From assembly GCA_033239725.1 (NCBI GenBank), contig BTCW01000004.1, forward strand, positions 39,576,001 through 39,640,000: 64,000 nucleotides of DNA, read 5' to 3'. This DNA comes from Echinochloa phyllopogon (lineage: Eukaryota > Streptophyta > Magnoliopsida > Poales > Poaceae). Shown piece after piece: positions 34,725-47,838 of the stretch; within the stretch, counting starts at the first letter, position 1; every line of letters starts with the position of its first letter. Position numbers and translations under genes: made by a program. The notes under the pieces are model-generated. The model saw only the letters and a list, made by a program, of their open reading frames with translations, searched no databases and was not told where the DNA came from.

Positions 34725-36221
34725 GGCGGGGAGCTTTGGGGTTACGGGGAGATTGGGGCTTCCGGGTGGGAGATCTGCGGCGGAGGCGACGCGGCGGCGA
34801 GGGTTTTTCGACTGCTCTGTCTGCTGGTGGACGCCGGCGGCGCGGGGCGAGAGTTCTAGGAGGCTCGCCAGTTCGGGGGAGGTCTTATGGGGTTTGTTTG
34901 CATCGTGGCCGTCCATCCTTAGATCTAAGGGACGTCAGTATTTTCAATTATGCCCCTTTGTTTTTTTAGATGGCCCATCATGGGAGGGGGCTTTTGGGCA
35001 TTTGACCAATCAATAATCATGGTATACGTGTCAAAAAATATCATGGCATAGTTTCAAGATCTATGGTGATAAACAATATTGTGGGAATAATAAGTAAGTT
35101 CTTGTCGCTGAAGAATTATTGGCTAACCGAGACTACTGTTTACCGCTTGTGTGCAGCTTGGAGCAGAGGGTGAATACGTGTCAAAGCCTAGTAGCAATCA
35201 TCATTTGACTAAACAGGTTAGAAAGAGGGTCTCCAAGTATTATTTCTATGACTTCAAATTGATCATAAAAACATTCACTAACTAGACTTATAAAAAACTG
35301 AAAGCGCCACATAGATTGCAATCAAATAATATGGGATTAATGCATGTTATTAAAACGACATATTATATTCCATGAGTTAAAATTTCAACTTGACGGTATT
35401 GAATTAGTGACCGATTTATTTGTTTTACCGGTGACATATCATAAAAAATAGTGTTCTTTGCTATTGGATTCTAATCACGTAACTTTGAGGCTCTCATATT
35501 TTTCTTCCGATATGTCAAACAATACGGGCCGAATCTATACATTGATGTCATCTAATCTAGTGAACACCATCACCTAGTTTCTATGGAGTTTGCCTAATTT
35601 CATTGACACCACAGAACCTACCGCATAACTTTGCAGCCACAGCAAAACACATGCCCTCCCGCATAACTTTCGCTTTTCCTTTTCATGCCCAACCAAAGGC
35701 TTTTAATATTTAACATGTCATCTAATGAAATTTTCTAGGCCAGGAATGAGAAGAAACAATGAACGTGTGCAATCTTTTCTACCCTTGAAAGTCTAGATGC
35801 ATGGACACTTTGATATAGGTCCATCAAAGGCATAAGAGAGCATTGAACAACTTTGCTCACTATGGGGTTGTCCAATTTTAACCTACCATGTCTTTCCTCT
35901 CATTACTCAATATTTCCTTGTTATACACTTATTTGTGATTTTTCATCCATATATTGTAATAACTCTCATGACATTATTTCAACAAGGTGATCAAGCCATC
36001 AGTAGCTTTACTGATCTCTAATAGTCCATTGCCATGGTCATTCTTGAGAGATCTCCATGTACATTGTTAATATCGGTTGTATCATAGATTCATCATCTTA
36101 AATTCTACTACGATTAATTAATTCCAAAGTTCTTACAAATACCTCCCAACTCAGTTTCACAAAATAATTGCCAATAGATGCACCTCCTATGATGACTACT
36201 TTGGCCACACAGGTCTTCTAA
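34725..36221. other. Intergenic between the divergent CCT7 and EHD genes
   Basis: The first 200 bases are GC-rich and hold the CCT7 5' UTR and promoter. The rest is AT-rich with no frame or repeat recognised. Confidence 0.5.
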
Positions 36222-36483
36222 GGCCAGTCTCAATGGAAGTTTCATGGACACAATTACATAGAGTGACACATCATAGTGTTTGAAACTAGGATGAAACACC
36301 TCACTCTCAATTGCATAGTTTCATCAATTGTTGTTTTCTAGGTCACATGCAAGACACAAGCTGGTAAGTTTCATCACCATGAAACTCATTTCACCTCTCT
36401 CTTCATTAATATAGTGCCACATCATAAAAAATACTGACATGGTAGTCAATTTATTATCCATGAAACTCTCACTGAGACCAGCC
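36222..36483. mobile_element. Tourist MITE, 262 bp
   Basis: The left end GGCCAGTCTCAATGGAAGTT and the inverted right end GGCTGGTCTCAGTGAGAGTT are similar, and both continue into TTCATGG. TAA flanks each side (36219-36221, 36484-36486). No coding capacity. Confidence 0.85.
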
Positions 36484-36586
36484 TAATTCAACAACCTATG
36501 CTTTCTAAACGTTTGGGACATTGTACAATGTAAGGTGCAAATTTTCTTAAAAATTAACAGTGTCATCTCAAATAAATAAATTGTTA

Positions 36587-36844
36587 CTCTCTTTATTTTA
36601 ACTATATGATGTTTATATACTCTCTCGGTATATGATTTATATGTCGATTTGGACAACGTCGCATATCTAAAACGTAATTTTGACTTCTTATTTTTTTAAA
36701 ATTTTTTTATTAAAAATAATATATGTATAATTTTATAAATTTTTTTAAGACAAATCTATTCATATGGTTTTTATATTTCAAACTCAATGACTTAAAAATT
36801 ATTTACGATTTATATTTTCAAAATGACATCCTATACGGAGGGAG
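36587..36844. mobile_element. Stowaway-type MITE, 258 bp
   Basis: Starts CTCTCTTTATTTTAAC after TA and ends ATACGGAGGGAG before TA. The right end is the classic CTCCCTCCGT terminus inverted; the left end is diverged. Confidence 0.6.
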
Positions 36845-36936
36845 TATTAAGCTAATTAGTTTCGACGACATGTTTATTTCTGAAAATGGAGGTACGAGGA
36901 GGTTGCTATTTGCTACTCGTAGCTGTATGGTCAAGC

Positions 36937-37338
36937 CAGGGCCGGCCCTGTGTTTTCTGGGGCCCTGGGCAAAATAATGGTTGGAGGCCCCCATTAAATA
37001 TAAGCATCGATTTTTTATATCAATTACTGAACTAGAGTTTTTTATTAAAAAAGAGCCAAATCAAAAAATGTAATACGGATCACATACAAGGAAAGAAAGG
37101 AGCTAACATGCCGTACAGAAATAAACACTAATCCAATTAGTTGGGGACTAATATTTTTTCTTAGCAATCAGGTGGTGAACACGTACAATGAGTGAAGAAA
37201 CTAGCGTCAGGCTGAACTTTTACCATTAATTTGCATGTTTCTTCTTGTAGCGCTAGAATATGTTTACCTGGCCAGGGCCCTTTGGTATTCCGGGCCCTGG
37301 GCGGTTGCCCCGATCACTACACTACAGGGCCGGCCCTG
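36937..37338. mobile_element. hAT element, 402 bp, palindromic ends, upstream of EHD
   Basis: Both ends are the 14-bp palindrome CAGGGCCGGCCCTG, and the 8-bp duplication GGTCAAGC flanks it perfectly (36929-36936 and 37339-37346). Inner ends share GGGGCCCTGGGC-like text. The middle is AT-rich with no transposase. It ends 332 bp upstream of the EHD start codon, so it may lie in that gene's promoter. Confidence 0.92.
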
Positions 37339-37670
37339 GGTCAAGCAAACAGGTAGGATCCGGTCCACTCCCACTCATCCCACGGGGGCCCTCTCGCGCC
37401 ACGAGCTGGCACGCCAGATCGTCAACGCGCAGCGTGTTGGGCAGCAGAGCAGAGCAGCAGCCAAACTCGTGTGGGTTCGAGCCGAACTTCAGGAGGAAGG
37501 AAGCACGGCCGCACGGGCACCACCACCTCTCGAGCTCAAGTAAAAGCCCATTTGAAAACGCTGCTCTGTTTCGACACAGTGCGGCCACGTCGTAGGGTTT
37601 TGCTTCCACCGGCGGTAAAGCGGAACGCCGCGAGGGGCGGAGGAGCGCGGCGACCGCCGCCCGGCCGGCC

Positions 37671-40600
37671 ATGGAGATCGGGCAGTACCCCGCGAGCGGC
37701 TGCTCCAAGGAGCACCAGAAGATCTACCAGGAGTGGTTCGCGCTCGCGGACTCAGGTCCGATTCCCCCGCCCCTGCTCTGCTCTCTCTCTCTCTCATCCC
37801 CTCCGATCCCCAATCCCCCATTTCCACTGTTGCTCGCCTGGGCGTGCTGTGGTCTAATCGACGGTGCTGCTGCAGATGGGGATGGCCGCATCACGGGCCC
37901 CGACGCCATCAAGTTCTTCGGCATGTCCAAGCTCTCCCGCCCCGACCTCAAGCAGGTGCCCGCTGTCATCCCTCCCCTTTCCGCTTTTGTCTTGCCGCGG
38001 AGCTATTGATTTTTTTTTTACCGTGTTGCGATTCAAGGTCTGGGCTATCGCGGACTCCAGGCGGCAGGGGTACCTGGGTTTCGCCGAATTCGTAGCGGCA
38101 ATGCAGGTTTCCCTCTACTTTGATGCTTTTATGTGCTCTCTATTTCTACTGAGTGATTTGGGTTATTGTTCGATAGTGATGGGCTTGGTTTCAATTGGCA
38201 GCTAGTCTCTCTGGCACAAGCGGGGAATGAGATTACTCAAGATAGCCTTAAGCGAGATGGTAATTGCTACCCTCCAAATTAAGTCTTATCTTATTGCATA
38301 TGTTTGTTCATTTATTGTTAACCAGTACAGCCACTTATATCTGACAGATTTAAGCAGTTTGAATCCACCTGTGATGGAAGGTTTAGATGCTCTGCTTGCG
38401 GTAATGTATTACTATGTCCTTACTGTCGCTTCTTTATCAATGCTGTGCTTTATCCTAACGTCACATAGTAATACGATGGCAATTGGTTTTCAGAAATCTA
38501 AGCATGTGGTGAAGCGGGTTGATCCAGAAATGGATGGTAAGTAATGCACCTCATTAATAGGAAATTCCTGCTTGCCAGAAATCTATGGTACAAACCTTGT
38601 ACATGTGTGCAGGATTTCCTCAGGAACAATCAACTATAACAAACAAATGGTTCAGCTCAAAGTCATCGAAGAAGGTAATGCTCATGTTATCTTCATAAAG
38701 TTTCTGTGGCTTCTGAACGCTCCTAGGATATTAGCTCTTGTGAATAAATGTTGCATTCCATCCATTTATTGAACCAGCACCCAAGGAAGTTTTGAAGAAA
38801 ATACTAGCACAACTATGGTAGTGAGGGCACATGTTGATATTTTCAGTGGCTGTCCTTTCAAGATAACAAAGGGAAAAGCCAACAAGTTTAGGCATTTAGC
38901 TTGCGTAGATACCATCTTCATCTGTAACAAAGGGAAAACCTTATGATCTCTGGTTCACTCTTGTGACCACTTATCTACAGTATTTATTTTAATCATATCG
39001 TTGATGCAATATGATTCATCTAAATTGGCTAAAGAGAAGCCCACAGTCAAGCAAGATGTTTGTAAGACAGCAGTTCTCAGTAATTGTGTTTATATTGTGC
39101 AATATAAGCAATATAGATCTGTTTGCTCAGATATTTTTCCTGCACAAACTATTGCTTTCAATTGACCCAAATTTTGTCAATGAAAACATGTCATTATTGC
39201 TAATACTCATGATCTTATATATATAAACAGATACCTCTGACTGCTGTTACTTCTGTCATTGATGGCTTGAAAAAACTGTATATTGAAAAGCTGAAGCCTT
39301 TGGAAGTTACCTACAAATTCAATGATTTCGTTTCCCCTTTGCTGGTACATACTTGCATCCCCAGTTTCTCAATACTAAAGAGACATAAATGACTACTTGG
39401 ACTTTCCTGTGTCTTTTTATGTCATTATTATTGCTGTTTCCTTGTTATTCTGTTCAAATTGAGTCCTTTTCATGCAGAATAATGCCTTTTTTTTGGGTGC
39501 AGACAAGTAGTGATTTTGATGCAAAACCAATGGTTATGCTCTTAGGTCAATATTCTACTGGCAAAACAACTTTTATCAAGCATATACTAAGAACAAGCTA
39601 TCCAGGTTTTTATATCTACCGATGTACCTTCTATATTTTCCGAGGTTTGTCTAAGTAGCATGCTGTCTGATGGTTTATCTTCTATTTTTCTCATTTGCAG
39701 GTGCCCATATTGGACCAGAGCCAACAACCGATAGATTTGTCGTTGTCATGGTAAACTGAGCAAAACTTAGCATCTCTCTTTGTTGGTATAATAGGTGCAT
39801 CGGATGATTTAAACTTCTAATTATGATGTGTGAACTTTGATAGAAATTTAGTAGAAAAACAAAACATCATTAATCTCTCGTTTTGATTTGGACATAAAAC
39901 AACCTCTTATTTCTAACGTCAGTTATGATAAATAGTCACCACATGCTTAAGTTTGTGCTGGTATAGAGTTGATGAATAACTGGATTAACTGATTTGAAGC
40001 AGCCTAGATTTTTCTTAAAACTTTGGATAGGAAAGTTACATCTTCTAGTCATCTGTGGGTTTCCTCCTAATTCCTAAAATGCTGGATTTACAGATCATAT
40101 AATCACATGGTTCTAAAAAATGGCACAGATAGGAGTATTGACTTTATGCCTTTGACGTCAGTGTTTCTAGATATAGTAGTTCGTAAAATCCTCAAGAGCA
40201 TGCAAAGAGTTTTTGCATAGTAAACATAATGTGAAGAACTGAAGTGTATAAGCACTCTGTGGTAGAAATATTACCAAAATAAAAAATTGCGTAGTGGTTA
40301 GCAGCCTGTACCACCTCTAAATTTTCTCTGAAATGCGCAGCTGCAATTATATCGTTAGGCATGGTACCTATGGTTGTTTCTGATTCCTTAGGGTTAGTTG
40401 GGAATGTTAGCTAATGTAAAAGAAGCATTATACACACATGACACATCACCGATCAATATTAAGTTTAAGTTCATCATCTCTAGATTTTATGCAAATTCTT
40501 GCTTGTTGAGCTTCTAATAGAGACTAAGCACCTATTTTGACACACTTTCCCGACCACTTTTAGTTCATTCAAATTAGGCCAATGATATTGCAGTATATGA

Positions 40601-42488
40601 TAAAGATTGCGTGTGTGCCCAGCTATTACATTAGCATGCAGTATACTTCCCCTTTTGTCACTCCAATTAACTTTTGTATCCTTTGCCAGTCAGGATCTGA
40701 TGAAAGGACCATTCCTGGGAACACTATTGCTGTTCAAGCCGACATGCCTTTTAGTGGTCTTACGACATTTGGGACTTCATTTTTATCCAAGTTTGAGTGC
40801 TCTCAGATGCGACATCCAGTAAGATTTAATTTTGTTGCATCCAAAAACTAAAAAAAGGCATGTAATGTGGAAACTAATAACAAGTTTTCCTTGAAGCTGC
40901 TAGACCATATCACATTTGTTGACACACCTGGCGTTCTTTCTGGTGAAAAGCAACGCACACAACGTAGCTATGATTTCACTGGTGTGACATCATGGTTCGC
41001 GGCGAAGTGTGATCTTATTCTTCTTCTGTTTGATCCTCATAAGCTTGATATCAGTGATGAGTTCAAACGCGTCATTGGATCTTTACGTGGGCATGATGAC
41101 AAAATACGTGTAGTTCTGAACAAGGCAGACCAAATAGACACACAACAGGTAGTATTCATGGTTGTTTTGTGTCTGATCCGTGATGTTGCATTTTCCTGTG
41201 TGTTTGCTCTACATATTAATCATCTTTTCTCATCGACATGCAGCTCATGAGAGTTTATGGTGCATTGATGTGGTCTCTCGGGAAAGTATTGAATACTCCT
41301 GAAGTTTCACGTGTTTATATTGGGTAACTTCTTATACCGTGATCTTCTTTGTTTCACTCTGATATTTTTGTAACAAATTACATATGATTCCAAACTGTAG
41401 TTTCAGAATTAATACCAGAGTCTAGAAATTCCATTGATGTATTTCATGTACCATATTATATTTGAATATTGTTCGGGGTAATGGTCTTGGATCATTCAAA
41501 CACCTACAAATCATTGAAGTGACTTCCAAGTTTGCTTGTAGATCATTCAATGACAAACCAGTAAATGAATCAGCTGTTGGTCCACTTGGAAAGGAACTAT
41601 TTGAGAGAGAGCAAGATGATCTCCTTTCTGATCTGAAAGATATTCCCAAGAAAGCTTGTGATCGTAGGGTAAGTTTTTTTGTTTTCTTGCATTTGTTTTT
41701 CCATCCTGAGTTTTCGCCTATTAATAGCACTATTCTGTTATTGCAGATCAATGAATTTGTTAAACGTGCTAGAGCTGCCAAGATCCATGCTTATATAATT
41801 GGCCATCTAAAGAAGGAGATGCCTACAATGATGGGCAAAGCGAAGGCTCAACAACGACTCACAGACAATTTGCAGGATGAGTTTGCAAAGGTATGTATGT
41901 TGGGTTTAACGTCTCTACTCGTTCTAGGATCATTTTGCAGATTAAAAAGCCTCAGGGGTTCTTGCTTATGTTAGGATGGAAACTTTTGTCTATCAGATGT
42001 CCTCTTACCACACGTGTTTTTTGGGTAGCTTGTCTGTGTATCTTGGCCTCATGCCATATTGTTGTGCCTAACCAGCTTGCACCTTAAGTTTCAATTATCT
42101 TGCTAGTTTTGCTCATTCTAAAATAGTGACAGTAAGAGCTGATCATGTTTTGCGGATGCTGTGAATTCTGGGCCCTTCCTGTTTCATTTTGGTTACGGCT
42201 GCTTCTGTTTTCCTTTACTGGATGCCATGTGAAGCATTCCCTTAAATCTCCCATCCATGTAATTTCCATGCTCTAAACAACAACTGCTGTCTGGTGGAAC
42301 AGGTGCAAAGGGAATACCATCTTCCAGCGGGAGATTTCCCTTACGTGGAGCACTTCAAAGAGGTCTTGAGTGGGTATAGCTTCGATAAGTTTGAAAAGGT
42401 CAAGCCCAAGATGATACAAGCAGTGGATGAAATGCTTGGATACGACATTCCGGAACTTCTCAATAACTTCAGGAACCCATACGAGTGA
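37671..42488 (+). CDS. EH-domain-containing protein (EHD), dynamin-like endocytic ATPase
   Basis: Sixteen exons: 37671-37755, 37876-37955, 38038-38106, 38202-38259, 38348-38400, 38494-38536, 38613-38674, 39231-39344, 39503-39605, 39701-39750, 40690-40818, 40897-41148, 41244-41323, 41542-41668, 41747-41890 and 42303-42488; 1,635 nt, 544 residues. Plant EHDs, unlike animal ones, have the EH domain first: here residues about 10-110 with an EF-hand (D27, D29, D31). The G domain has P-loop GQYSTGKT (203-210), VDTPGV (from 290), NKAD (357-360) and the EHD-specific SGSDERTIPGN; a helical region follows. Arabidopsis EHD1/EHD2 act in endocytosis and recycling. The intron before exon 11 is long (about 940 bp). 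Confidence 0.96.
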
Positions 42489-44072
42489 ACCCATACAGGT
42501 GGTTGAAAGATGACTTTTGCTCTGGACTGGAATGAGGGATGAGTCAGGCGCAGATAGATGCTGCCTTCCGTAGTGTTGCAATTGTCAGGCAACGTGAATT
42601 ATTGTGGTCAAAGGTCCTGTGGAGCGTTCGTTGCCATCCATGCTTCACCATTGTTGTATAACTGTATGCATAAGAATCAGAGAGCCATTGCTCAAGCTGT
42701 CACGGAACATCTGGTCATGTAAAATTGACTAAAAAGTGATCTTTAGTGTTATGCAGCTACCCTCATTGTTTCTCCTAAAGAGTATTTATTCGTTTTGGGG
42801 AACAACTGGAATAATGCGGTTCTGTCAATTATCAGCCCATGAAGAATGTTGGACCAGGATGGGGCTCTGTCCTTGGCACGTTTTTTTATATATAAAAATA
42901 ATGTGAACGAGGCCGTGGATGTCTGTATGTCGTGGCGGTGCAAAATCCGTATCTGTTAAAACTTCCTTTCGGAATATCATAGCACTGGAAATGCATTCTC
43001 GAACGACGATCCTATGAGAATTTTTACTCAAAACAACACCGTCTTTTTGGGGGTTGGGGAATGCTGTTGTTTTCCTCTCACAACAGATGACAAACAGAAC
43101 AAGCATTTACAATTGCAGTTTAGGTTCACTTGCGCAAGGAAAAGATGCTCGCACATTTCCTAAATACGGAGGATGCACTTGTCGGCCATCACCAAGGCAC
43201 CGACTAATCTGCGTAGGGCCATGATCGTGCATGATTTATTCTGATGAATTTCTATGGAATTTGACTATAAGAAAATAAGATAAATAATTGAATATGAAAA
43301 TAACATGCGCTCTGGTCTTATTCTCCAAAAATAAACAGGCCCCTGAACCGACGCCCAGCTCGCAAGTCAAACACAGTTGGCACAACACAAACCGAGCCCC
43401 CCGCCGACGCCGGCAGCTGCCTCCCAATCCCAATCATTGAAAACGTGAAGAAACACACACGAAACCAAACCACCACCAAAAGAACACCAAAAAAAAAACA
43501 TACAAAAACGACACGCCGTCACCGAACGCGGAAGAAATCAAGAAAAAGCCCCGCCTCGACCCGCGGCCTGGTCCAGTCCAACCCAACCCCATCTCCCCTC
43601 CCCCGCGCCGCCGACCCCGTCCGCGCCCCACGGATCCGATTCGCCCCTACCTCCTCACCAAACTCCCCCAACCCGTGCGAGTCTTCTCCGCCCTGTCCTC
43701 GCGCACCCGCCCCGCCCCGCACGGCGCACGCGCGGCTGCGCCTTTGGCTGGCTTCTTCACGGCTCCATCCATCGCCCTGCCCGTCCCCGTCGGGCACCAA
43801 CCCAACCCAACGCTTCCCCCTCCTCCCCTCCTTTTCCTCTGCCCACCAATTGATAGCCCACCTCACCTCACCTCCCCTCCCCTCCCCTCCTCCTCTCACC
43901 TCCGCACCCGCTGTTTCGTGCACCGCACTTCACCCCCCACCTACCTACCTCTCCCCTAAAAAACTATCCGCCTCCACCCGCCGACGAGCGCGATCCCTCC
44001 ATCCATCGGTCGATTGATTCGGTTCGGGCCGGCCGGAGGGGCGGGGGGAGCCCAGATCCGGCTACCGCCTCG
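42489..44072 (+). other. 3' UTR of EHD, spacer, and 5' UTR of the IRX14-like gene
   Basis: Roughly 42489-42800 is probably EHD 3' UTR. From 43440 to 44072 the sequence is C-rich (A/C then CCTCC runs), a typical grass promoter and 5' leader for the next gene. No separate gene seen. Confidence 0.5.
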
Positions 44073-46844
44073 ATGATGAAGTCGCTGCTGCCGCAGAGCC
44101 AGCTGCGGCGCTCGTCGGCGGCGGCCGCGCGGTCGTCGGGGCCCGGCGCCGGCGCGGGGGGAGACGGCGCCGCGGCCGACGGCGGCGCGGGGTCCGGGGC
44201 CCGGGCGCCCGCCTCGTCAACCTTCTGGTTCCTGCTCCACGCGCTCTGCTGCCTCATCTCGCTCTTCCTCGGCTTCCGCTTCTCCCGCCTCCTCTTCTTC
44301 CTGCTCTTCTCCACCACCGCGCTCTACCACTCCACCACCTCCTCCTCCTCCGCCGCGGTCCTCCGCGCCACCACCACGACGACGACCACAACAACCACGA
44401 CGACCACCACCACCAACACCTTCACGCTCTCCTTCGCCGCCGCGAACCCGCCCCCCTCCAACCCCGCCAACCGCACCGCGCTGGAGGCGGGGGCCGCGGC
44501 GGCGGACAAGGGGAACAACCCGCAGAGCCACGTCGTGGTGGGCCGGCACGGGATTCGGATCCGGCCGTGGCCGCACCCGGACCCCGTCGAGGTGATGCGG
44601 GCGCACCAGATCATGGAGCGCGTGCAGGAGGAGCAGCGCCGCTGGTACGGCGTCAAGGAGCCCAGGCAGGTGCTCGTCGTCACCCCGACCTACTCCCGCG
44701 CGTTCCAGGCGCTCCACCTCACCGGTCTACTCCATTCCCTCCGCAACGTGCCGTACCCGCTTACCTGGATCGTCGTCGAGGCTGGCGGCACCACCAACGC
44801 CACGACGTCACTGCTTGCGCGCTCCGGCCTCACCTTCGTCCACATCCCCTTCCCTGACCGCATGCCCCATGACTGGGCAGACCGCCATGCCACTGAGAAC
44901 AGGATGCGACTCCATGCCCTGCGGTATGCATATGATTTCCTACTTCCTCATAGCTAACATTAGTAGTAGTTCTGCTTTAGTAGCTGTCTTATTAGTAGCG
45001 AGAAAAGTGGCAAATGAAGTATTGGTTTGCTTGTGTAGGGTGATTCGGGAGAGGAAGATGGACGGCGTAGTTGTATTTGCGGATGACAGCAATGTTCATA
45101 GCATGGAGCTGTTCGATGAGGTGCAGAAGGTCCAGTGGATGGGTGCCGTATCCGTTGGAATCCTTGCACACACTGGAGCCTCAGAGCAACCGCGCCTCAG
45201 TGAGGACGACAAGCAGAACATGCCTCTTCCAGTCCAGGGACCTGCCTGCAACTCATCTGGGCATCTGGCTGGATGGCACACATTCAACTCATTGCCGTTT
45301 TCTGGGAAGACCGCCACAGTGGTTGGCGAGGCAGCCCCTGTTCTTCCCAGGGGTCTGGAGTGGGCTGGCTTTGTGCTGAACTCGAGAATGCTGTGGAAGG
45401 AGGCAGAGGGCAAACCTGATTGGGTGAAGGATCTTGATGCTGTGGGTGAGAATGGAGAGGAGATCGAGAACCCACTTACTCTACTGAATGACCCATCCTC
45501 TGTTGAGCCACTGGGGAACTGTGGGAAGAAGGTCCTACTGTGGTGGCTCCGCGTTGAAGCACGGGCTGATAGCAAGTTTCCTCAGGGGTGAGTTTTAATT
45601 TTTCCTTGTATTTTCCTCGGACGCTTTTATAATCCAGCTATGTTAGTGGGAAAGATTTAGTTAGGACTGCGTAGACTTCTTAGCCAACTGTATTTGACAG
45701 AGCTCCACACGCCTCCAATGAAACTATATGAAAACTGCACAATTGGACATAAGCTAACCATCTAAGAGCTACTCACCAACTAAAACTTTGGCTCTGTTTG
45801 GCAGAGCTCCAGCTCTAAGCTCCACACGGCCCACGCCATATTTGGAGTTTGCGTGCTATAATAAATTGGCTTAATATCTAGTTTTAGTCTGAATTGAAAA
45901 CAAAACAAGACACCCAAACACTTTCTGTGACTGTGTACACCACACTGTAGCTCCAAAAAAATCATGCCAAACAGTCCCTTTGTTACATATTGAATTTGCT
46001 GTGTGTTTTGTCATATCAAATGTGATTAACCGATTACGTTGAGATAAGTTCCACTGATCACTGCTTTACAATAGTCTCTTAGTACCTCAAGTAAAAATGG
46101 TTTATGTTGTCCCTGTCATCAAGCCAGTCTGGTTATAGAGTTCCATGCTGGTATAGGGCGTGTGATAATACTGGTAACACTGGGATTAGAAACACTGGTA
46201 TAGGGCGTGTGATAATACTATAGTGTGTTATATTTCGAAGTCAGATATGTTTTCAAATTATAAACTGATGTAGCCTCCCCATTCCCAAACTTTCTTAGGA
46301 CTAAAAGGTTTTGTTGTTGATTATAACTGCTGCGCATGTAAGTTTTATGTTTCCAGGTGTTTGAAAATTAGGATATGTTTCACCAACAGTTTGACTGAGT
46401 AGCATGTGTGTGTCTGGCAAGTGTTACAATCACTGCTTATTATTTCAAAAAAGAAAACAATCACTGCTTATGTCATGCCTGCTAGAGTTTAAGATTACAT
46501 GCTATTGAAATGATTGGCCTCTTCCATTGACATGGTGATGGCTAAGGCAAAACAGAGGAATGTGTCTTTGAAAACCATGTGCAATATAAGTGGCTTCTTC
46601 CTGGGCTACTCTTTCTTATCTGCAACTTAATATGTTCTTCTGCAGGTGGGTAATTGATCCACCTTTGGACATCGTCGTCCCTGCAAAACGCACTCCATGG
46701 CCTGAAACCACCACCGAGCTTCCATCTGAGTTGTTGGATGACAAGCAGGACCAGGAGGATAGGCGGTTGTCAAGAGCCAACAAATCATCTCGGCCCCGAA
46801 GCACCACAAAACGGAAGGGTGACCTTCAAGGGCAAGAGAACTGA
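44073..46844 (+). CDS. IRX14-like glycosyltransferase family 43 protein
   Basis: Three exons, 44073-44923, 45039-45587 and 46646-46844; 1,599 nt, 532 residues, in frame with GT..AG introns. Order: a short cytosolic tail, a hydrophobic region (about residues 50-85) for Golgi membrane anchoring, a stem with a Thr run of about 15 residues coded by ACN repeats (44370-44420), then the GT43 domain with VLVVTPTYSRAFQ, YPLTWIVVEAGG, the DxD-like VVVFADDSNVHS, VGILAH, GKTATVVGEA, GFVLNSRMLW and a Lys/Arg-rich tail. It resembles the IRX14 group, which with IRX9 and IRX10 extends the xylan backbone in the Golgi. GT43 proteins of this group may be structural rather than catalytic. Assignment to IRX14 rather than IRX9 rests on length and the stem. 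Confidence 0.92.
45790..45978. mobile_element. MITE in intron 2 of the IRX14-like gene
   Basis: Starts GGCTCTGTTTGGCAGAGC and ends GCCAAACAGTCCC (inverted GGGACTGTTTGGC), with TTT on both sides. No coding capacity. Confidence 0.7.
46149..46222. repeat. Direct repeat in intron 2 of the IRX14-like gene
   Basis: The text CTGGTATAGGGCGTGTGATAATACT, near 46149 and again near 46195, is repeated about 47 bp apart with near identity; a local duplication. Confidence 0.7.
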
Positions 46845-47527
46845 TGCAACATGTACTGGCCTTGTGATGTATATCTCTTACACCAGCAAAATACAGTAGG
46901 AAGCATATCCGGTTGATCTGGTGGTGGCTGTGTTCATTTTTTCTAATGTTTTTTTTTGCTCATGTGGCAATGGTCCATACTTGGCTGTCTTCTGTAGAAT
47001 GAGCGCTTTTCCGGTAGTTGTATCTGTCGTGTTGTAATATACACTGGAATGAGATGTTGGCTGAATTATGGAAGTCGTCTATGCTTCTGAAGAAAGGATT
47101 CAAACTACTGCATGCTCGAGTATGAAATCGTTTGGTACATGAATATGAAACAGTACGTTTTGTCAGGTCACTGCCGTTGTCTGTTCCTGCATCTCTCATG
47201 AACTTTGCTTAGCCAATTGGCAACCGTCCGAAGCATTTGGATCTCAAAAGCGGGGTAACCAGAAGATGCCGCATCGGCGCGTTGGCCAGCCGAGCGACGG
47301 AGCAGAAGCGGGACGGCGGCAGCACGCCCCCACGTGAAGCATCTCTATCCATTTCGCGCAACCATTTCCGCGAAGCCGAAGCCAAGGCAGCCGAAGGTTC
47401 TTCGCCGATAGTGCCGTACCCGCCGGGGCCGCGGCGCACACAGCTCCCTCCGGCGGAAAGGCAGCTGCACGCCGGGGCGTTCGGCCAATCAGGAGTTGGA
47501 CCTCTCGTTGCGTCTCGTGCTCGTGGT
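46845..47527. other. 3' UTR of the IRX14-like gene and spacer
   Basis: AT-rich 3' UTR to about 47200, then a GC-rich stretch (47230-47520) with chance frames on both strands and no known motif. Confidence 0.45.
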
Positions 47528-47838
47528 TAAGGGTGGACAAAAAGCTCGGGCTCGTGAGCTCGGCTCGGGCTCAGCTCGAGCTCGCCTAGCTCGGCTCGGC
47601 TCGAATTCTAAATGAGCCGAGCCTGATCCAATATTTTAGCTCGTTAGCGAACTGAGCCGAGTCGAGCCGGCTCGCGAGCAGCTCACGAGTTTAATGAGCC
47701 AACTAATAGCCGGTCTATATATTATCTTATTATTATTTTGCAAAATGAATATTTAGATTTTTTTTGCTTCTATTATGAGACCTTATTATTTCAAGGCCTT
47801 GAGACTTTATTATTTAAAGACCATAACGTGGGTTGAAC

